Part shown: positions 1 through 11,086 of the stretch, one piece after another
Position numbering within the stretch: the first letter of the stretch is position 1
Layout: the number at the start of each line of letters is the position of its first letter
DNA from: Antitrichia curtipendula
Lineage: Eukaryota; Streptophyta; Bryopsida; Hypnales; Leucodontaceae
DNA length: 64,000 nt
Direction of reading: 5' to 3'
Assembly (NCBI GenBank): GCA_951230915.1
Contig: OX579633.1
Coordinates: 4,030,001-4,094,000 of the forward strand
The notes under the pieces: model-generated
Databases searched by the model: none
What the model was told of the DNA's origin: nothing
The model's input: the letters and a program-made list of their open reading frames with translations, nothing else
Translations under genes and position numbers: made by a program

Positions 1-1150
1 CGGAAGTGCCAGTTTACAAGTTCATTAATGTTATTAGCCTTAATAATCAGTTGATAGAGTCACTTAATAGTATTTTCTGTATTCTCAAATTCTAACAAGA
101 AGTTCTACGTAATGGTCTCTTACAACAGTGATGAAATCCTTATCAGCCCTGATGGACACGCATAGACAGTGTCGAACATACTCGACACGATTACACTCAT
201 GGATATTGGCATTTATGCTGTTACGTTTGTTTCTGATCCATATTCTTTTGATGTACAATAGTAGTTGTTCGAAGGGTATGGCCTTCAAGGTCCCCCACGT
301 ATAGTCGAATAATGTTGGGGTAGTTCAGGATGTTATATAATGATTACTCATATACATTAAATACTCCTGGGTCGTTGTTGATACGAATGATCGAACTGTA
401 TTCATCTCAAACGGTAATGTCACAATTTTGTTAGTAGTAGCAAATAAAATAGTATATCACATAATATGCATCTTCATGACGATAGATATTAGTAATTCAA
501 GTTCCTTCCGTGCTTGTGTATCTTGACGCATAGCCGTCAGGATTCCCTTGTTTATCACTTTAAATACATTTTAAGAAGTAACCGATTGTCGAATGATTGG
601 CTGGAGAAAGCTGACATTGTATTTAATTATTGTCAGACATTTATTGTATTTTATTACTTAATTAACTTCGTACCATCACTGTGGGAACAAAAATTAATGC
701 CTACCGTCCTAATTAGTGGCCAGGATATCCATTTTTCAATCGCAATGCCTCTTCGGAAGGTTGCCTTGTCATAGAATTTGGTCATTATTACAAATGTTTC
801 GGTTATATTTTATTGCATACAATGTGCTTACATGTTAACGTTGGAGGAGTCTATATTCTTAGTTTTGTAGGACGGCCAAAATCCTCTTAACCAACTCAGT
901 TGTTACTTCTAGTGAGGTCAAAAATTAATTATAAATTTCATTATATATAATGACGGCCGTAACGCCAAAATTGTATAATGAGGCGTTCCTAATATTGGTT
1001 TCATTGAATTATAGATAAACTATCATCCTCTGCATCGTCCGGTATGCAGGATTCAGTTTATTTGCTTGCTGTGTTATTTCATGTACCTCCCTGGACTATG
1101 AGTTCGTAGTTTACGTGTTAGAGAGCGTCACATGGTGATCGTGAGATTGT
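1..1150. other. Gene-free stretch, nothing recognised
   Basis: Less AT-rich than most of the window. Short ORFs on both strands show no recognisable motif. No tandem or inverted repeat was seen. It may be the edge of a larger element extending beyond the window. Confidence 0.4.
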
Positions 1151-1450
1151 TTGTGTCCATGCTGTGAATTGGAATATTTTGCAATGTCAAAGTTTCTGGA
1201 TATGGTGATCGTGAATGGCGCCACTGATGGGGTTCCTATACTGTTTCCACTGGACCTTGATGGTCTCGCTGCGGTGTCTGCCTTTCGATTGGGTATTAGA
1301 TTTAACTTACATGCGGACTCTCTGCATATCGATGAAGAAATATCTGATGTAGAGACGAAAGTCCTAACTCACACTGTCGGTCAAGTACCTATTTTGGAAG
1401 GCGTGAATAGATTGTGGCACTTGAAAGTTGGGAAATATAGGGCCTATGGG
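1151..1450 (+). CDS. Orphan exon-like ORF, unknown protein
   Basis: I do not recognise this protein. An open frame of 100 codons runs to a good plant splice donor (GGG followed by GTAAGT at 1451) in phase 0. The composition looks coding: mixed hydrophobic and acidic residues, for example MSKFLDMVIVNGATDGVPI near the start, with no low-complexity stretch. The frame runs only 30 bp past the donor. The start is uncertain: the ORF opens with an alternative codon and an internal Met lies around 1184. No partner exon was found in the following 1.5 kb, so it may be a gene fragment carried by or stranded beside the MULE-like element downstream. Confidence 0.3.
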
Positions 1451-1999
1451 GTAAGTGTGAGCCCTCAAGTTAGCACTTGAAGCTCTAGATTTATTTTTCG
1501 CAATTTACTGTTAGTTTTTAGTGTTAATTCACGCAAAATAGCATGAATTAGTAGTTGAGAGGAGTTTGGTAGAAGTCCCTACTAGATTAGTGAGGAACCT
1601 TTCTAATTCATGGAAAGCACAAAATACTATGCTTTTCTATGTTTATGTCTTAAGTTCAGTGTCTTAGAGTCCGTATTAACGTATTAGAGAGATGTGATGA
1701 AGTGAGAGTTAGCCAGTTCTAGTGTCTTGTCCATGTAACACTTGACGTGTGAACACATGTGACATCCTGGCTAAAGTGTAAGAGTCTATATTAAGGTTTA
1801 GAAGTATCTTGATCCAATTCATGTAAAATATGGATTAGTTACATGAAGACCTATAAATGTTGAGGAATATAAATCAGAATGCAAAGTAGAAGAAGGGCGA
1901 GGTGATTGGAGCTTATAGAAAGGTGCTTTTAGAGTAAAAGCATGCCAAGAGATCAACAGCGGAGCTAATCATCCACAACAACCCCGGTATCAGAATAAT
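1451..1999. other. Gene-free stretch upstream of MULE-like element
   Basis: AT-rich sequence between the orphan exon and the region where similarity to the second MULE-family copy begins. No repeat or coding feature was recognised. The true left end of the MULE-like element may lie here, but no terminal inverted repeat was found. Confidence 0.3.
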
Positions 2000-2169
2000 T
2001 TCCCCCTCGGGCGGAAATTATTAAGGAATTGCTAAAATTAGCATCCTTATTGGAGGTTTGGTTTTGCCTTTGGCCTTTGGACACTTCCCAGAAGATTGCC
2101 CAAAAGTTTCGGGATTTTACAAAACTCCACGATGACTCCATGGGAAGTCAACCGCCTTTGAAACTGATG

Positions 2170-2240
2170 GTAATTTCTTAGAAATTATCCATAGTGCGGT
2201 AAAATCTCACTAAAAATTAAAGTAGAGTTTTATGTATTAG
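2170..2240 (+). repeat. Conserved upstream block shared with copy 2
   Basis: Shares a 19-base identical run (AAAATCTCACTAAAAATTA) and flanking similarity with about 21,255-21,330. It anchors the collinearity of the two leaders upstream of their TATA boxes. Confidence 0.6.
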
Positions 2241-3024
2241 ATAAGCGACCTGTCAAGTTTGAAGACTTTCTGATAGTCAGAAGTACCCAAATCGGCAACG
2301 ACATCAAATTTAACAAGAATTTACAACACGACGACGAGTTGACCGGCGAGCCAGGAGCTAGCGGTGTCCGAATGTCGCAAACAAGGAATGTTTTCTTACT
2401 CTCACAAACCCTCCAAGCAACCCTAGCCAGTTAGTTTTCTCGGGAAACTCAAATTCCATTAGTTGGGATTTTGACTTTTCTTTAGAATTATCGTTAGTGG
2501 TTTTTACGGATATTTACAGGCTGGAAGAAGGGGGTAGGGTCCCTTAGACTAATTGGGGTCTTCTGAACGCGATGGCGCAATCGGTGTTCAATTTGGAGTT
2601 TTTCCCTAAAAGATAGATAGGGTCAGCTCTTAGTTTGACTTTTTTAGAGTAATTTGTAGTAATTCGAGGTTAATTAACAAAATATCTTGGTGAAAATCAA
2701 AGATTGGATTTAGTTAAGATGTCAAATCTTTCCTTTAAAAGCCAATTTAGATTAAACTAAGAATATTTGGAATTGACCTAGGATTAAATTGCAAAATATC
2801 TAGGTTAGTTAGGGTTATTTTCATAAAATCTTTGGGGGGAATCAAGGATTTGATTTAGGCAAGATTTCAAGGCTAATTAAAGCCTCCAAGGAACTTGCTT
2901 GAGGACCTTCCTTCCTATTAAACAAAGATTAAATGCAAAATATCTCATAGTAGTTTAGAATTTAATTAGGTAGTTAGTTAAACGTTTTTTAACCAACAAC
3001 TTACCGGGGAGGGCTTGGCTCGAG

Positions 3025-3031
3025 TATAAAA
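3025..3031 (+). promoter_or_regulatory. TATA box of MULE-like element, copy 1
   Basis: TATAAAA followed by GGCC-type sequence, in a GC-richer setting (GGGAGGGCTTGGCTCGAG just upstream). The equivalent place in copy 2 has TATATAAGGGCC (21,839), and in inverted copy 3 a decayed TACTTAAGGG near 53,140. Position-for-position conservation across three copies makes this the likely core promoter. Transcription would start roughly 30 bp downstream and read toward exon 1 at 5,445. Confidence 0.6.
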
Positions 3032-3458
3032 GGCCTCCTCTCGAGGTTGTCGATACCCTCATTTTTCTTTTCTCTTGGTACTAACACGTTGTCAGATCAA
3101 AATTTATTTTCATTTCCTTATTATTGCTCTGCTGTGCTACCAACACGTTGTTGGAGCACTTTTAAGCCAAAAATTGGCTAATTCCTTCTAATTCTTTGTA
3201 CTCTTCACTAATTCTCTTGTGTTTTGAAGAACTAGAGGGCCCCTTCAAAACATATTGCTTTCTTTTTGAATTTGGAGGTCGAAAACCCAAAAACTTGAGT
3301 CTTTGCCTAATTTACTTGAATACTAACCATTGTAACGTGTGAACGCATTTGGTACTAAAATACTTAAAGCAGCGAGGCTTGACCCTGCCAAAAGTATTTT
3401 AGATTAATTTCCTACTCAAAGTTTGTTGTATAACGGAATTTGAGGTTTAATTGCTAAT

Positions 3459-3585
3459 GTTCGGTTAAACACTTTCATGTGTACCTCCTTTAGCAGTTAA
3501 TTGATTGACTTTGACTTGAAATTTTGGAAGATTCGTTTCTAATGTTCGGTTAAACACTGTCATGTGTACCTCCTTTAGAATCTAA
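3459..3585 (+). repeat. Direct repeat of a 'TTCGGTTAAACACT' block
   Basis: The block TGTTCGGTTAAACACT followed by TCATGTGTACCTCCTTTAG occurs near 3,459 and again near 3,543, about 84 bp apart. It is part of the repetitive leader of the MULE-like element. Confidence 0.7.
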
Positions 3586-3614
3586 CTTTCGAAATACTTA
3601 AATTGGCTTAAGAA

Positions 3615-3810
3615 GCTCCGTTTGTCCTGGGGTTGCCCCCACACGGCGAAGCTTTGACTTTTTGAAACCTGGAAACGGGTACTTGAAACTTAAGATTTAC
3701 TTGAATCGCTCCGTTTGTCCTGGGGTTGCCCCCGTACGGCAAAGCTTTGGCCCTTAAAAGTTAAAATTTGCCATTCGAAACTTAGATTTACCTCATACGG
3801 TGAACCGTTG
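3615..3810 (+). repeat. GCTTTGAC leader modules, copy 1
   Basis: Two near-identical blocks beginning GCTCCGTTTGTCCTGGGGTT and ending in GGCGAAGCTTTGAC or GGCAAAGCTTTGG (about 3,616-3,660 and 3,706-3,750). A weaker third copy (CGGTGAACCGTTGAC) lies near 3,798. The same module recurs four times in copy 2 (22,300-22,530) and three times inverted in copy 3 (52,540-52,690). The role is unknown; its retention in all three copies suggests function in the leader RNA or DNA, or simply descent from a tandemly repeated ancestor. Confidence 0.65.
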
Positions 3811-4139
3811 ACTTGGAATCACAAAATAAGATTCTTTTGAACCTTATTTAAAGTCCAAAACTCGTTGATTAATTTCTCTTTTGTTTGGCGCACGTGATTG
3901 GAGGTATTTGCCTTCCACACTTACCATTTATTGCTTTGATTTTGATAAGTTATTAGATTTCACAATTGTCATAGAAATTCATAAAATTCCTTCATCTTTG
4001 TTGTCAATTCTTTCTTTGCATCGAAACTAGAATGCTAACTTTCCATTGATTTTTAAGGTGTGTTTGATTAAGAGAAAGTATCTCAGAAATTATTTAAATT
4101 AAGATTTAATCAATACCAGTCTTTCTTTTGTTTTAATTA

Positions 4140-4590
4140 CGGAAAATTCAGTTCAGCTGGACAGTACGCAGGTCGGCAAAGAGTTGACAACCCGATCGTA
4201 AGGAACTCCCGATAACTAGCTCGGGAACGGAGACCGGGAACTACGGGAACCACCTGCAAACGCCCCAACAAGGGGCTGGACCAGCAGACGACGAGGGAAG
4301 CAGACCGACAGGGCCAAGACGAGTTGACCGGGAGGACCTGACGACTTGACGACCTGACGACCTCGACGGGACAGCGACGGACGACTTCGCTGAAGACGGT
4401 AACAGTCGGGGAACGGGGAACTTCGGGGAGTAGAAACGCGACAGCAAGGGAAGCTGGGTCGGTCGGGAAGCCTGGGGTTGGTCTGGAGAAAATTCTGCCC
4501 AGGGAACTCTCGGGCCTGTCCAAGAAGGTCCAGGGTTGTGTTGGAGTTTGAAAACTCAGGAGAGGCCCAAACTTTGGAAATTCCAAAACT
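4140..4590. other. GC-rich leader island with GACCTGAC repeats
   Basis: A GC-rich patch inside the AT-rich leader containing a short array of GAC-rich octamers (GACGACCTGACGACC type, about 4,330-4,375). ORFs on the minus strand here (up to 149 codons) are Ser/Arg/Pro-rich artefacts of composition and match nothing recognised. A smaller GC-rich counterpart occurs in copy 2 near 23,030-23,100. Confidence 0.5.
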
Positions 4591-4842
4591 CACAATCTTG
4601 GTAAGATCATCATAGACAAAAACTTAATTCTAAAAGCATAGGCGGTTGTTGCCACGCTACCAACTTCTTTGCAAATTTTGGAAAATTTGAACACTAAGGA
4701 TTTTGAACTAACATTCGCCTCGGTTCTTAAATCTCTCAAAACACCATCGCCAAGAATTCAACAACAACAACATCATAAGAAGTGGAAGAAAGCGAGATCA
4801 TAAGAAGGTTAACAAGGGAGGACGAAGAATAAAAGAGTTAAG

Positions 4843-5020
4843 GTTAGTATCTTACTATTGAGATTTGAATTGTTTTGATTCTTCTATTCTTTTCGTTAGT
4901 ATCTTACTATTGAAATTTGGATTGTTTTGATTATTCTATTCTTTTCGTTAGTATCTTACTATTGAATTTTGGATTGTATTGATTATTCTATTCTTTTCGT
5001 TAGCATCTTACTATTGACGT
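4843..5020 (+). repeat. 52-bp minisatellite, 3.4 units
   Basis: Units begin at 4,843, 4,895, 4,947 and 4,999, a period of exactly 52 bp. Each starts GTTAGTATCTTACTATTG and ends CTATTCTTTTC. The array sits in the leader 430 bp upstream of exon 1, the same relative place where copy 2 has 28-bp arrays. Confidence 0.9.
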
Positions 5021-5444
5021 TAGATTATTTGGATTGCAAAATTCCTTTTACTATTCATCGATAGATTTGTTTTGATTATTTAAAGCTTATTTTATTAGAT
5101 TACTATTCATTCGGTTGATTTTAGTTATTAATTAGGATCCCAAAGACAAATTAGTTGTTGTTTTGTTGTTTGGGTTTTGTTTTATTAGGCCTAATAAGCC
5201 AAATAGATACAAACAAATACCAACTAATATTTTGAAATATTTAACAAAACAACGATTAAACAATTGGCAATCGAATAAACTACTATTCATTGAAAACTTG
5301 GGAAAAATGAATTAAATTTATCATTTAATTTAATTTCCTAAAATCAAAGGATTAGTTCTAAATTGCTAAAACTAACAAACTTGGACTTTTTAGATAGGTT
5401 TAGAAACAATAATACTAAGATTTCTTCCAAATACATGAAAGACA

Positions 5445-5516
5445 ATGGAGAATTTCGAAGAGACGATTATGATGGTGTTTTGCGATGATGGGACGATCGA
5501 CATTCTCGATACTGAG
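5445..5516 (+). CDS. Exon 1 of the MULE transposase (24 residues)
   Basis: Starts at an ATG and encodes an acidic peptide (MENFEETIMMVFCDDG...) ending in DTE at a donor, GAG followed by GTATGA. Skipping to the acceptor at 6,731-6,732 (pyrimidine tract then CATTTCAG) continues in phase 0 into TPPMKVPKVEPG. Without splicing, the frame stops 3 codons later at TGA. Copy 2 keeps an equivalent short acidic ORF at 23,679. It is too short to find by ORF length alone. Confidence 0.6.
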
Positions 5517-6732
5517 GTATGAATTTCCAAACTTTTCTTTTGTTTTCTCTTTTGCTTCCATTCTTTAAAAATTAGATTAGAAAACTAAAATTAACAAAAT
5601 TAGGAATCCGATAGCTAGTTAAAATTTAAAATCATTGGAAAACCTTAAAAAACTTAACTATAATCGTGAAAGTAATAGTTAGATTAACTTTGAGTGAATT
5701 TGGAAATCGAAATAGTAATTTCATCCAAAGGAATTTCAAAGGAAATCTAACGTAATTTAGGGATCTAGGGAATATTAGAATAATTGGGAAAATTAAACTC
5801 TAATTTATCCCTTAGATTCTACACAAAACTTATTGAACCCGAATTCCATCTAACTGAGGGGAATTTTCATTCATTCATAAGTTTTTACCTAGAAGTCCAA
5901 AATTCTTACTTTTTACCATTATAAGAAAGTAATTCATCACTTTACCCATAAAAACCATAAAACTATAGAAAATTACTAAAATTAGAATAATAACTTAGAA
6001 TTAGGTTTAATTAAAGAACAATTAGGAATATTCTCAAGGAACAACTACGGAATCTTTGGAAACCATAATCTTTTAGGGAATCTTTTTAAGATTCCGAATC
6101 CACCTTTTACCTTTAAAACTACTTTAATTTGAAAGAATAAAAGTGTGGGTAAAGATTGGGCCTAAATTTAGATGAAAATTCCGAAACTAGGTTAAAATTA
6201 GGGTTTTTCTCAAAAACCATTAGTTAACTTAATCAAACTTTTAACCCTGAAATTTAGATTTATTTCACATTATTTTGCTATTTTTAGTTGACGGATGAAG
6301 TTTTTAGGGTAGAATTAGGACCAAATTTCATCCACGCATAATTCTTGCTAGGAATATCAGAATCCAACTTGCTTTACCATTTCGGGAAGGGCAAATTGTA
6401 TTCTTTGATTTAGAATAGGTAGAATTTTGGTTTAGTTAGAAGTTTAATCGCATTTAATTAACCCTTAACAACCTTTATTTCTTAACTATTAGTGTGTTTT
6501 GAAGCATTTAAAATTAGGTAAAATCAACATAACAAAGTGTCCATTGCTTGGAAGGCCAAAGAACACTACGTTTCATTTCATCCCCTAGAGATTATTTTTT
6601 ATGCCACTAGAATCCGTGTGCACGTTTTACATCTGAAGGGGGGAGATTAAAACACTCACAGTAAGTAATTCTGATCGGTCGGAATCTGCAGACTTAGTGC
6701 CTGATCAGCGTTTTTCTTCTTCGTCATTTCAG
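5517..6732 (+). other. Proposed intron 1 of the MULE transposase
   Basis: An AT-rich intron of 1,216 bp with GT at 5,517 and AG at 6,731-6,732 behind a T/C-rich tract. It is full of short A/T/G-rich words such as AATTAGG and TTAGAATT, like the copy 2 segment 23,760-24,720. The phrase TCCATTGCTTGGAAGGC near its 3' end is also in copy 2 at 24,959. Confidence 0.5.
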
Positions 6733-8487
6733 ACGCCACCTATGAAGGTTCCTAAAGTTGAGCCTGGTGTCTTCACAGTAACCCTTCTCAGCGATGACTC
6801 TGGCACTGAGAACACGGAACCAACTTTGAAAGCATGGGATCGCTCGTCAAATATTCCAGTCCCTAGTTCTAATTTGGGAGAGCAGACTGTTACTATGATT
6901 CCCAGTACCAAAACTGCTTCTGTAGCATCGGTAATTGATTGTTTGAAAGGACTTCGTGGACGGAAGGGATGTAGAAATGCTATGTCTAAAATAGATTACG
7001 ACACAATTACAACACACAAGGTTATAGTGCTTTCTGCGAATTTCAATGGCGACGTTATTTTTGAATTACCAGCCGTTGATTCGTTGGGGGCTCCATCATA
7101 TGCGAAACAAATTATTGGTACGGATAAGAGGTACGATGGTCATGTGTGGACGAAAACGATTACTACAAATATAACAAACAGTCATGGCTTGTCGTTTCGT
7201 ACCTCCGTATGTGTCGGTCATCTTAGATGCGAGAACGGGAATTGCGAGTACTTGGGTCAAGTGCAAAGAACAAATCCAGTAAATGAGTTGGAGTGGAAAG
7301 GCTTCTCTCCTAGCCCACTTGATATTGGAGTACCGCATCCAACTGGCTCTACCCTTGTCTGCAAGATTTGTAAGGAAGCGCCAAGTTGTATATCTCGTTG
7401 CGCTGTGAGGGTGTATTACGTCTTGGGGAATCCGCTTATAACTCGTGCATTTGTTCATCTCGGTGATCATCAGCATCCCATCAAGGATGGTGAGCTTCGC
7501 GACATGAAGGAGAGGACTCGAAGCCTAATAGGAGATCAAATGGAGAAGACACCGATTGGCAGAAATTCAGCCATTGTTTTGGAGGCCACAAAAGAATTGT
7601 TGGGTGAACTTCTTCTACGCCCTGATGGAGAATTGCAGAAGACTTTGAATATTGAAGAACTCGTACCTGTCCTGGATAAATGTAAGTATTTCAGTTCACC
7701 CAGTATTCGTAACGAGGTCGCTTCTTTCAAGTACTTGAGGAGGTTTGGAGTTATGGATAGCATAACAAAGTTGCGGAGGGCAAGTACTTGGGCATTTGTT
7801 CAAGAGAGCAAATTCCCAAGTCAAGGCTCTGACAAGGACAAGGTCTTTGTCTTCAAAATGTCGGAAGTAGGTCCAGGCAGTGGAGTAGACTTGGTCAAGC
7901 GTATGCAAAGTGGTGGTGACCTCCAGGATGCTTGGATGATGTTTGATCATGTGAAACGGGTAAAAGGATGGACTACCATGGCATGCCACGTTTATGACAG
8001 TGTATACTGTCGAGTAATGACCATTGCCATGTGCGACATGCAATCAAAAGACTGTATTGCACAAGTCATATTCTGGACAAACCTAAATTCCGTTCTGTAG
8101 AGACATGGGGTCCCTAAAACTCAGTTCAAAGGGTTCATGGCAGATAGTGCCCAAGCAAATTGGAATGCGGTACGAATTATCTACGGATCAGGTGACACTA
8201 GTGTACCTATGGAGAATCGAGAGCGGACTTGCCTTTTTCATTGGACCCAATCCATGGAAAAGCATACAAAGGCTGATATACGGGCGGACTTACAAAATCA
8301 ACACCGACTTCTATGCAAACAGTACAAAAATGCCATTTCAACAGAACAATCTGAAGAACGTTACCTTGCGATTAAAGTATGGTGGACCTCATCCAGTGCC
8401 ACAACTGAAGACGGCCTACATCATTTGGAACTTTGGCTCTCATTTTGGCACTTTCGTTATCGACAATGGGAGGGGTTCATGCAACTG

Positions 8488-8612
8488 GTAAGTGTATTTC
8501 TTCAGCAAGTCTTATTTTTATGTTTTAACAAGTGGCAAGTGAATTAATGATGTTAGTCGTTTATACTAATTTGACATGCTTCCGATGTCTTCATGATCTG
8601 TTTGACACGGAG
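8488..8612 (+). other. Proposed intron 2 of the MULE transposase (bounds uncertain)
   Basis: A strong donor (CTG followed by GTAAGT at 8,488) lies just after the conserved FWHFRYRQWEGFMQL. The downstream frame differs (position 0 rather than 1 modulo 3). An acceptor AG at 8,611-8,612 restores phase and resumes at KAEMPSCNLAETVHNKW. Other AGs at 8,505 and 8,531 do not restore frame. A plain frameshift is the alternative explanation. Confidence 0.4.
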
Positions 8613-10100
8613 AAGGCCGAGATGCCCTCGTGCAACCTCGCCGAGACTGTACACAATAAGTGGCTTCAACAGTTTGGAAATCGTGGGAACGATTTATACA
8701 TTGCCATTGTTGATGATTTTGTCAGAGCGTTTATGCAGATGGTAAGGTATTACCAATACCTTAAAGGCGGAGATGCGGGGACGGGTCCTGGAAAGGAAGA
8801 ATTACTACTCCGCGTTGCCCAACGATCAGCTCAACGAAGCGGGAATCCGAAGGTGCTCACTGAAGCTATTTCAAGCCTTCCATCAGTTCAAGAATTTTTT
8901 AGTAGACAGCCTCATTTTGAAGGTGAAGAAGTATTTGGATCAAAAAAAAGAAAGGCGGACCACCCTTTGGGATGCGAGCATGATTCACATAGACCGGATA
9001 AAGTGAACTTCTCACATCCCCGAGTACAAACAAGATCATGGAAGGCTTCCACAAGTGCTCCTTCTCTAACCCCAATTGTAGAGGATGTGTGCCCAACTGT
9101 GGAAGTAGACGTACCCTTGTTTATTGAAACGCGGCAGGAATCCCAGTGCCGTACTCAAGGTCCTTCCTTCCATGTATCATGTATCCAAAAGACCGACTGT
9201 GATGTCCTGACCTAGCACATTGCAAGACTTCCCCAAACATCTGCAAAGGCATGTTTTGCCCTTCAAGCGAATACAAAGAAGAAATGCACAATAAGGATTG
9301 TCCAAAATAGCGTCAGCATAGCCGCACCAACATATACAGGTATGATGGTGAATTACAAGAAAAATAAAAACTAGCATATAGAGTTCTATTTTTGCAATGA
9401 TAATATAGAACGTTGTGTGAAGGGGACGAAGCGGAAGTGGGTGTTGTCTAAACCCCCCGTTCCTGACATTTGGCCTGTTAAAAGGGGCACTGCCTTGTCA
9501 AAGCAAGAGATTTTAGCCTTAGAATCAGCTGGCTTCAGACTTCCTCAACGTGAAGTAATTTCACCTCGCAGGTTGTTTGGGGGAGAGTGTGGGGTTGACT
9601 TGGTCAATGCTTATCCCATTCCATTGGCACCTGACAAACATCCTAAATTACGATCAGTAAAAATCATTCGTCGGAACCTGAAGGCACCAACAGGGAAGCA
9701 TGCAAACAATACCGCTTTAGCTATGATATTGAATGCACAAATTCATAGAGTGACTATGGTTCCTCACCCTGGATTTGGATGCATAGTTTGTTTAACTTCT
9801 GGAGTAGAACCGCGGACTGAGCAATACATGCTTACGATTTCATCGTTTCCAGAGTGCACGTGTCCTTATTTCAAAGAGATGAAGACAAAGGCCTTAGGAA
9901 AGCGCGGTCAGTGGTCAAACTGTAAGCACCTTTATTTCCTTCTTACCGTCATTTGTAACCTGCAATCCCCAGTACATGGCTTCATTCATGCTCCCAGTTT
10001 TAGTTTCAATGAGGTGAAGCTAATACTTCTTAGTGGGATACTTAACCACTTAGACCCTAATTAGAGAGAAAGTGCTTATACATTCCCAGAGATCTTCATG

Positions 10101-10689
10101 TGACCACAAGTGTTATTAATGAAGTAGTAGTGAGACCACAAGGGTCACTACTTGCATTTTCTGAACCTTGTAGGAGTAGGCCATCCTATCAAAATAATGT
10201 ACTGGAGTTCTCTGTATTGCTTTTTTAGATTCAGACATTATGTTTTGTGTTTTGAATTAGCATTGTATGAATTTCCACATTTAATTTCAGTACACCGCAT
10301 AAAGCAATGGAACCTTCTGAGTTTTGGCATACAAGTGAAATGCTACAATTCTGTGTAAATGTTTTATGATTCCGAACTGTACAACGAAGGAATGCATAGT
10401 TAACTAGGTTCATTAACTAGATTCATTAACCATGCAGCCACTTCAAAACATAAGTTCTCTATAACACTGATCTATTGTCTTCCACGGTTATAAAGCATTG
10501 TTATTACGCGGTCTTAGGTCCTCAGTTAGCTGAACCTTCTTTTGTAAATGTAGTGTCGTCGTTCTCGTAAAAGGCAATATTTTTCAGCGAATCCTTGTCA
10601 TCAGTTAGTCATTTGGATTTTGATGAGTTTGTCATTCGGGTAGTTATCCATTTTCATGAGCGAGTTCCAATTTCTGAAGCTCTGATGTT
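10101..10689. other. Gene-free stretch downstream of the transposase
   Basis: AT-rich sequence after the transposase stop. The 3' end of the MULE-like element probably lies here, but no match to the 5' end was seen. A short local repeat of ACTAGGTTCATTAACTAG type occurs near 10,402-10,425. Nothing else was recognised. Confidence 0.3.
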
Positions 10690-11086
10690 GTGAAGCTGTC
10701 CCATTTATTGTCACCCACCTTTTCCATCCAATTTCTTCATCCACTTTCATCTACTTTGCTACCCATTTGTCATCCAAATTTTTCATCTACTTTTTGGTCC
10801 ACTTTTCATCTACTTTTTTGGTCCACTTTTCATCTACTTTTTTCATCCAATTTCATCTATTGTCCGCCCCGTGCTTCGTCCATTTCTATGTACATCCGGA
10901 TTTTTTTTCATCCATTTCCATCAGTTTACATCATTTTTTTTATTCGTGTTCATTCAACTTTATTTTCTTATTTTGAAGAATTTCTTTTTAATAATTAAAA
11001 TCTGCCCTCCCAACTCACCACTTCCTGCTCCCCACTCTCCGCTCCCCGCTCCCCGCTCACGCGCTAGCAACGCTCGACGTTATCAG
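10690..11086 (+). repeat. CT-rich low-complexity tract
   Basis: Degenerate TTTTCATCTACTTTTTTGG-type units (about 24 bp) are repeated around 10,780-10,860. A run of CCGCTCCCCGCTC follows at 11,035-11,060. ORFs here are Phe/Ser/His-rich by-products. The tract ends at the acceptor-like TATCAG preceding the orphan exon at 11,087. Confidence 0.6.

Larger units (their letters stand above)
5445..10064 (+). pseudogene. MULE-type transposase pseudogene (WRKY-GCM1 finger, MULE core, SWIM finger)
   Basis: Proposed structure: exon 1 (5,445-5,516), exon 2 (6,733-8,487), exon 3 (about 8,613-10,064). Exon 2 encodes a Cys/His-rich N-terminal region whose end (Cys around 7,387, then a His-x-His pair at 7,468-7,476) resembles the WRKY-GCM1-type finger of MuDR proteins. 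A MULE-like core follows, with MMFDHVKR (7,936), CDMQSKD (8,032) and FMADSAQANW (8,134). After the core comes EMPSCNLAETVHNKW (about 8,620). Exon 3 carries a SWIM-type C-x-C...C-x-H motif (Cys 9,855 and 9,861; Cys 9,921, His 9,927). It is broken by in-frame TAG codons at 8,098, 9,213 and 9,372, with reading resuming in the same frame after each. These are point nonsense changes, not frameshifts. The family is common in bryophytes and lycophytes as far as I recall. The copy cannot encode an intact transposase. Confidence 0.85.
2000..10100 (+). mobile_element. Degenerate Mutator-like element, copy 1 (carries transposase)
   Basis: The outer limits are approximate. The unit comprises a long leader (from about 2,000), a TATA box at 3,025, an untranslated leader, exon 1 (5,445-5,516), an intron, and transposase exons ending at 10,064. 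The leader matches copy 2 in the same order: the motif AAAATCTCACTAAAAATTA near 2,200 and 21,285, a 'tggcgcaatc...ttcaa...ttggagtt' block near 2,575 and 21,662, the TATA box, GCTTTGAC modules, a minisatellite, a short acidic exon, and TCCATTGCTTGGAAGGC at about 6,540 and 24,959. I first read the leader as a retrotransposon LTR, but the phase-compatible splice from exon 1 into the transposase argues for one MULE unit. No terminal inverted repeat or target duplication could be defined. Confidence 0.55.

Noticed and set aside
4137..4593. 149- and 125-codon minus-strand ORFs
   Set aside because: Ser/Pro/Arg-rich products of a GC-rich patch in the MULE leader, overlapping in different frames, with no motif.
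2000..5440. Leader of MULE copy 1 as an LTR of a retrotransposon
   Set aside because: It has a TATA box and repeats in related copies, but no matching downstream LTR, primer-binding site or reverse transcriptase. A phase-compatible splice links it to the MULE transposase.
10690..10998. 102-codon Phe/His/Ser-rich ORF
   Set aside because: Translation of a CT-rich low-complexity tract.
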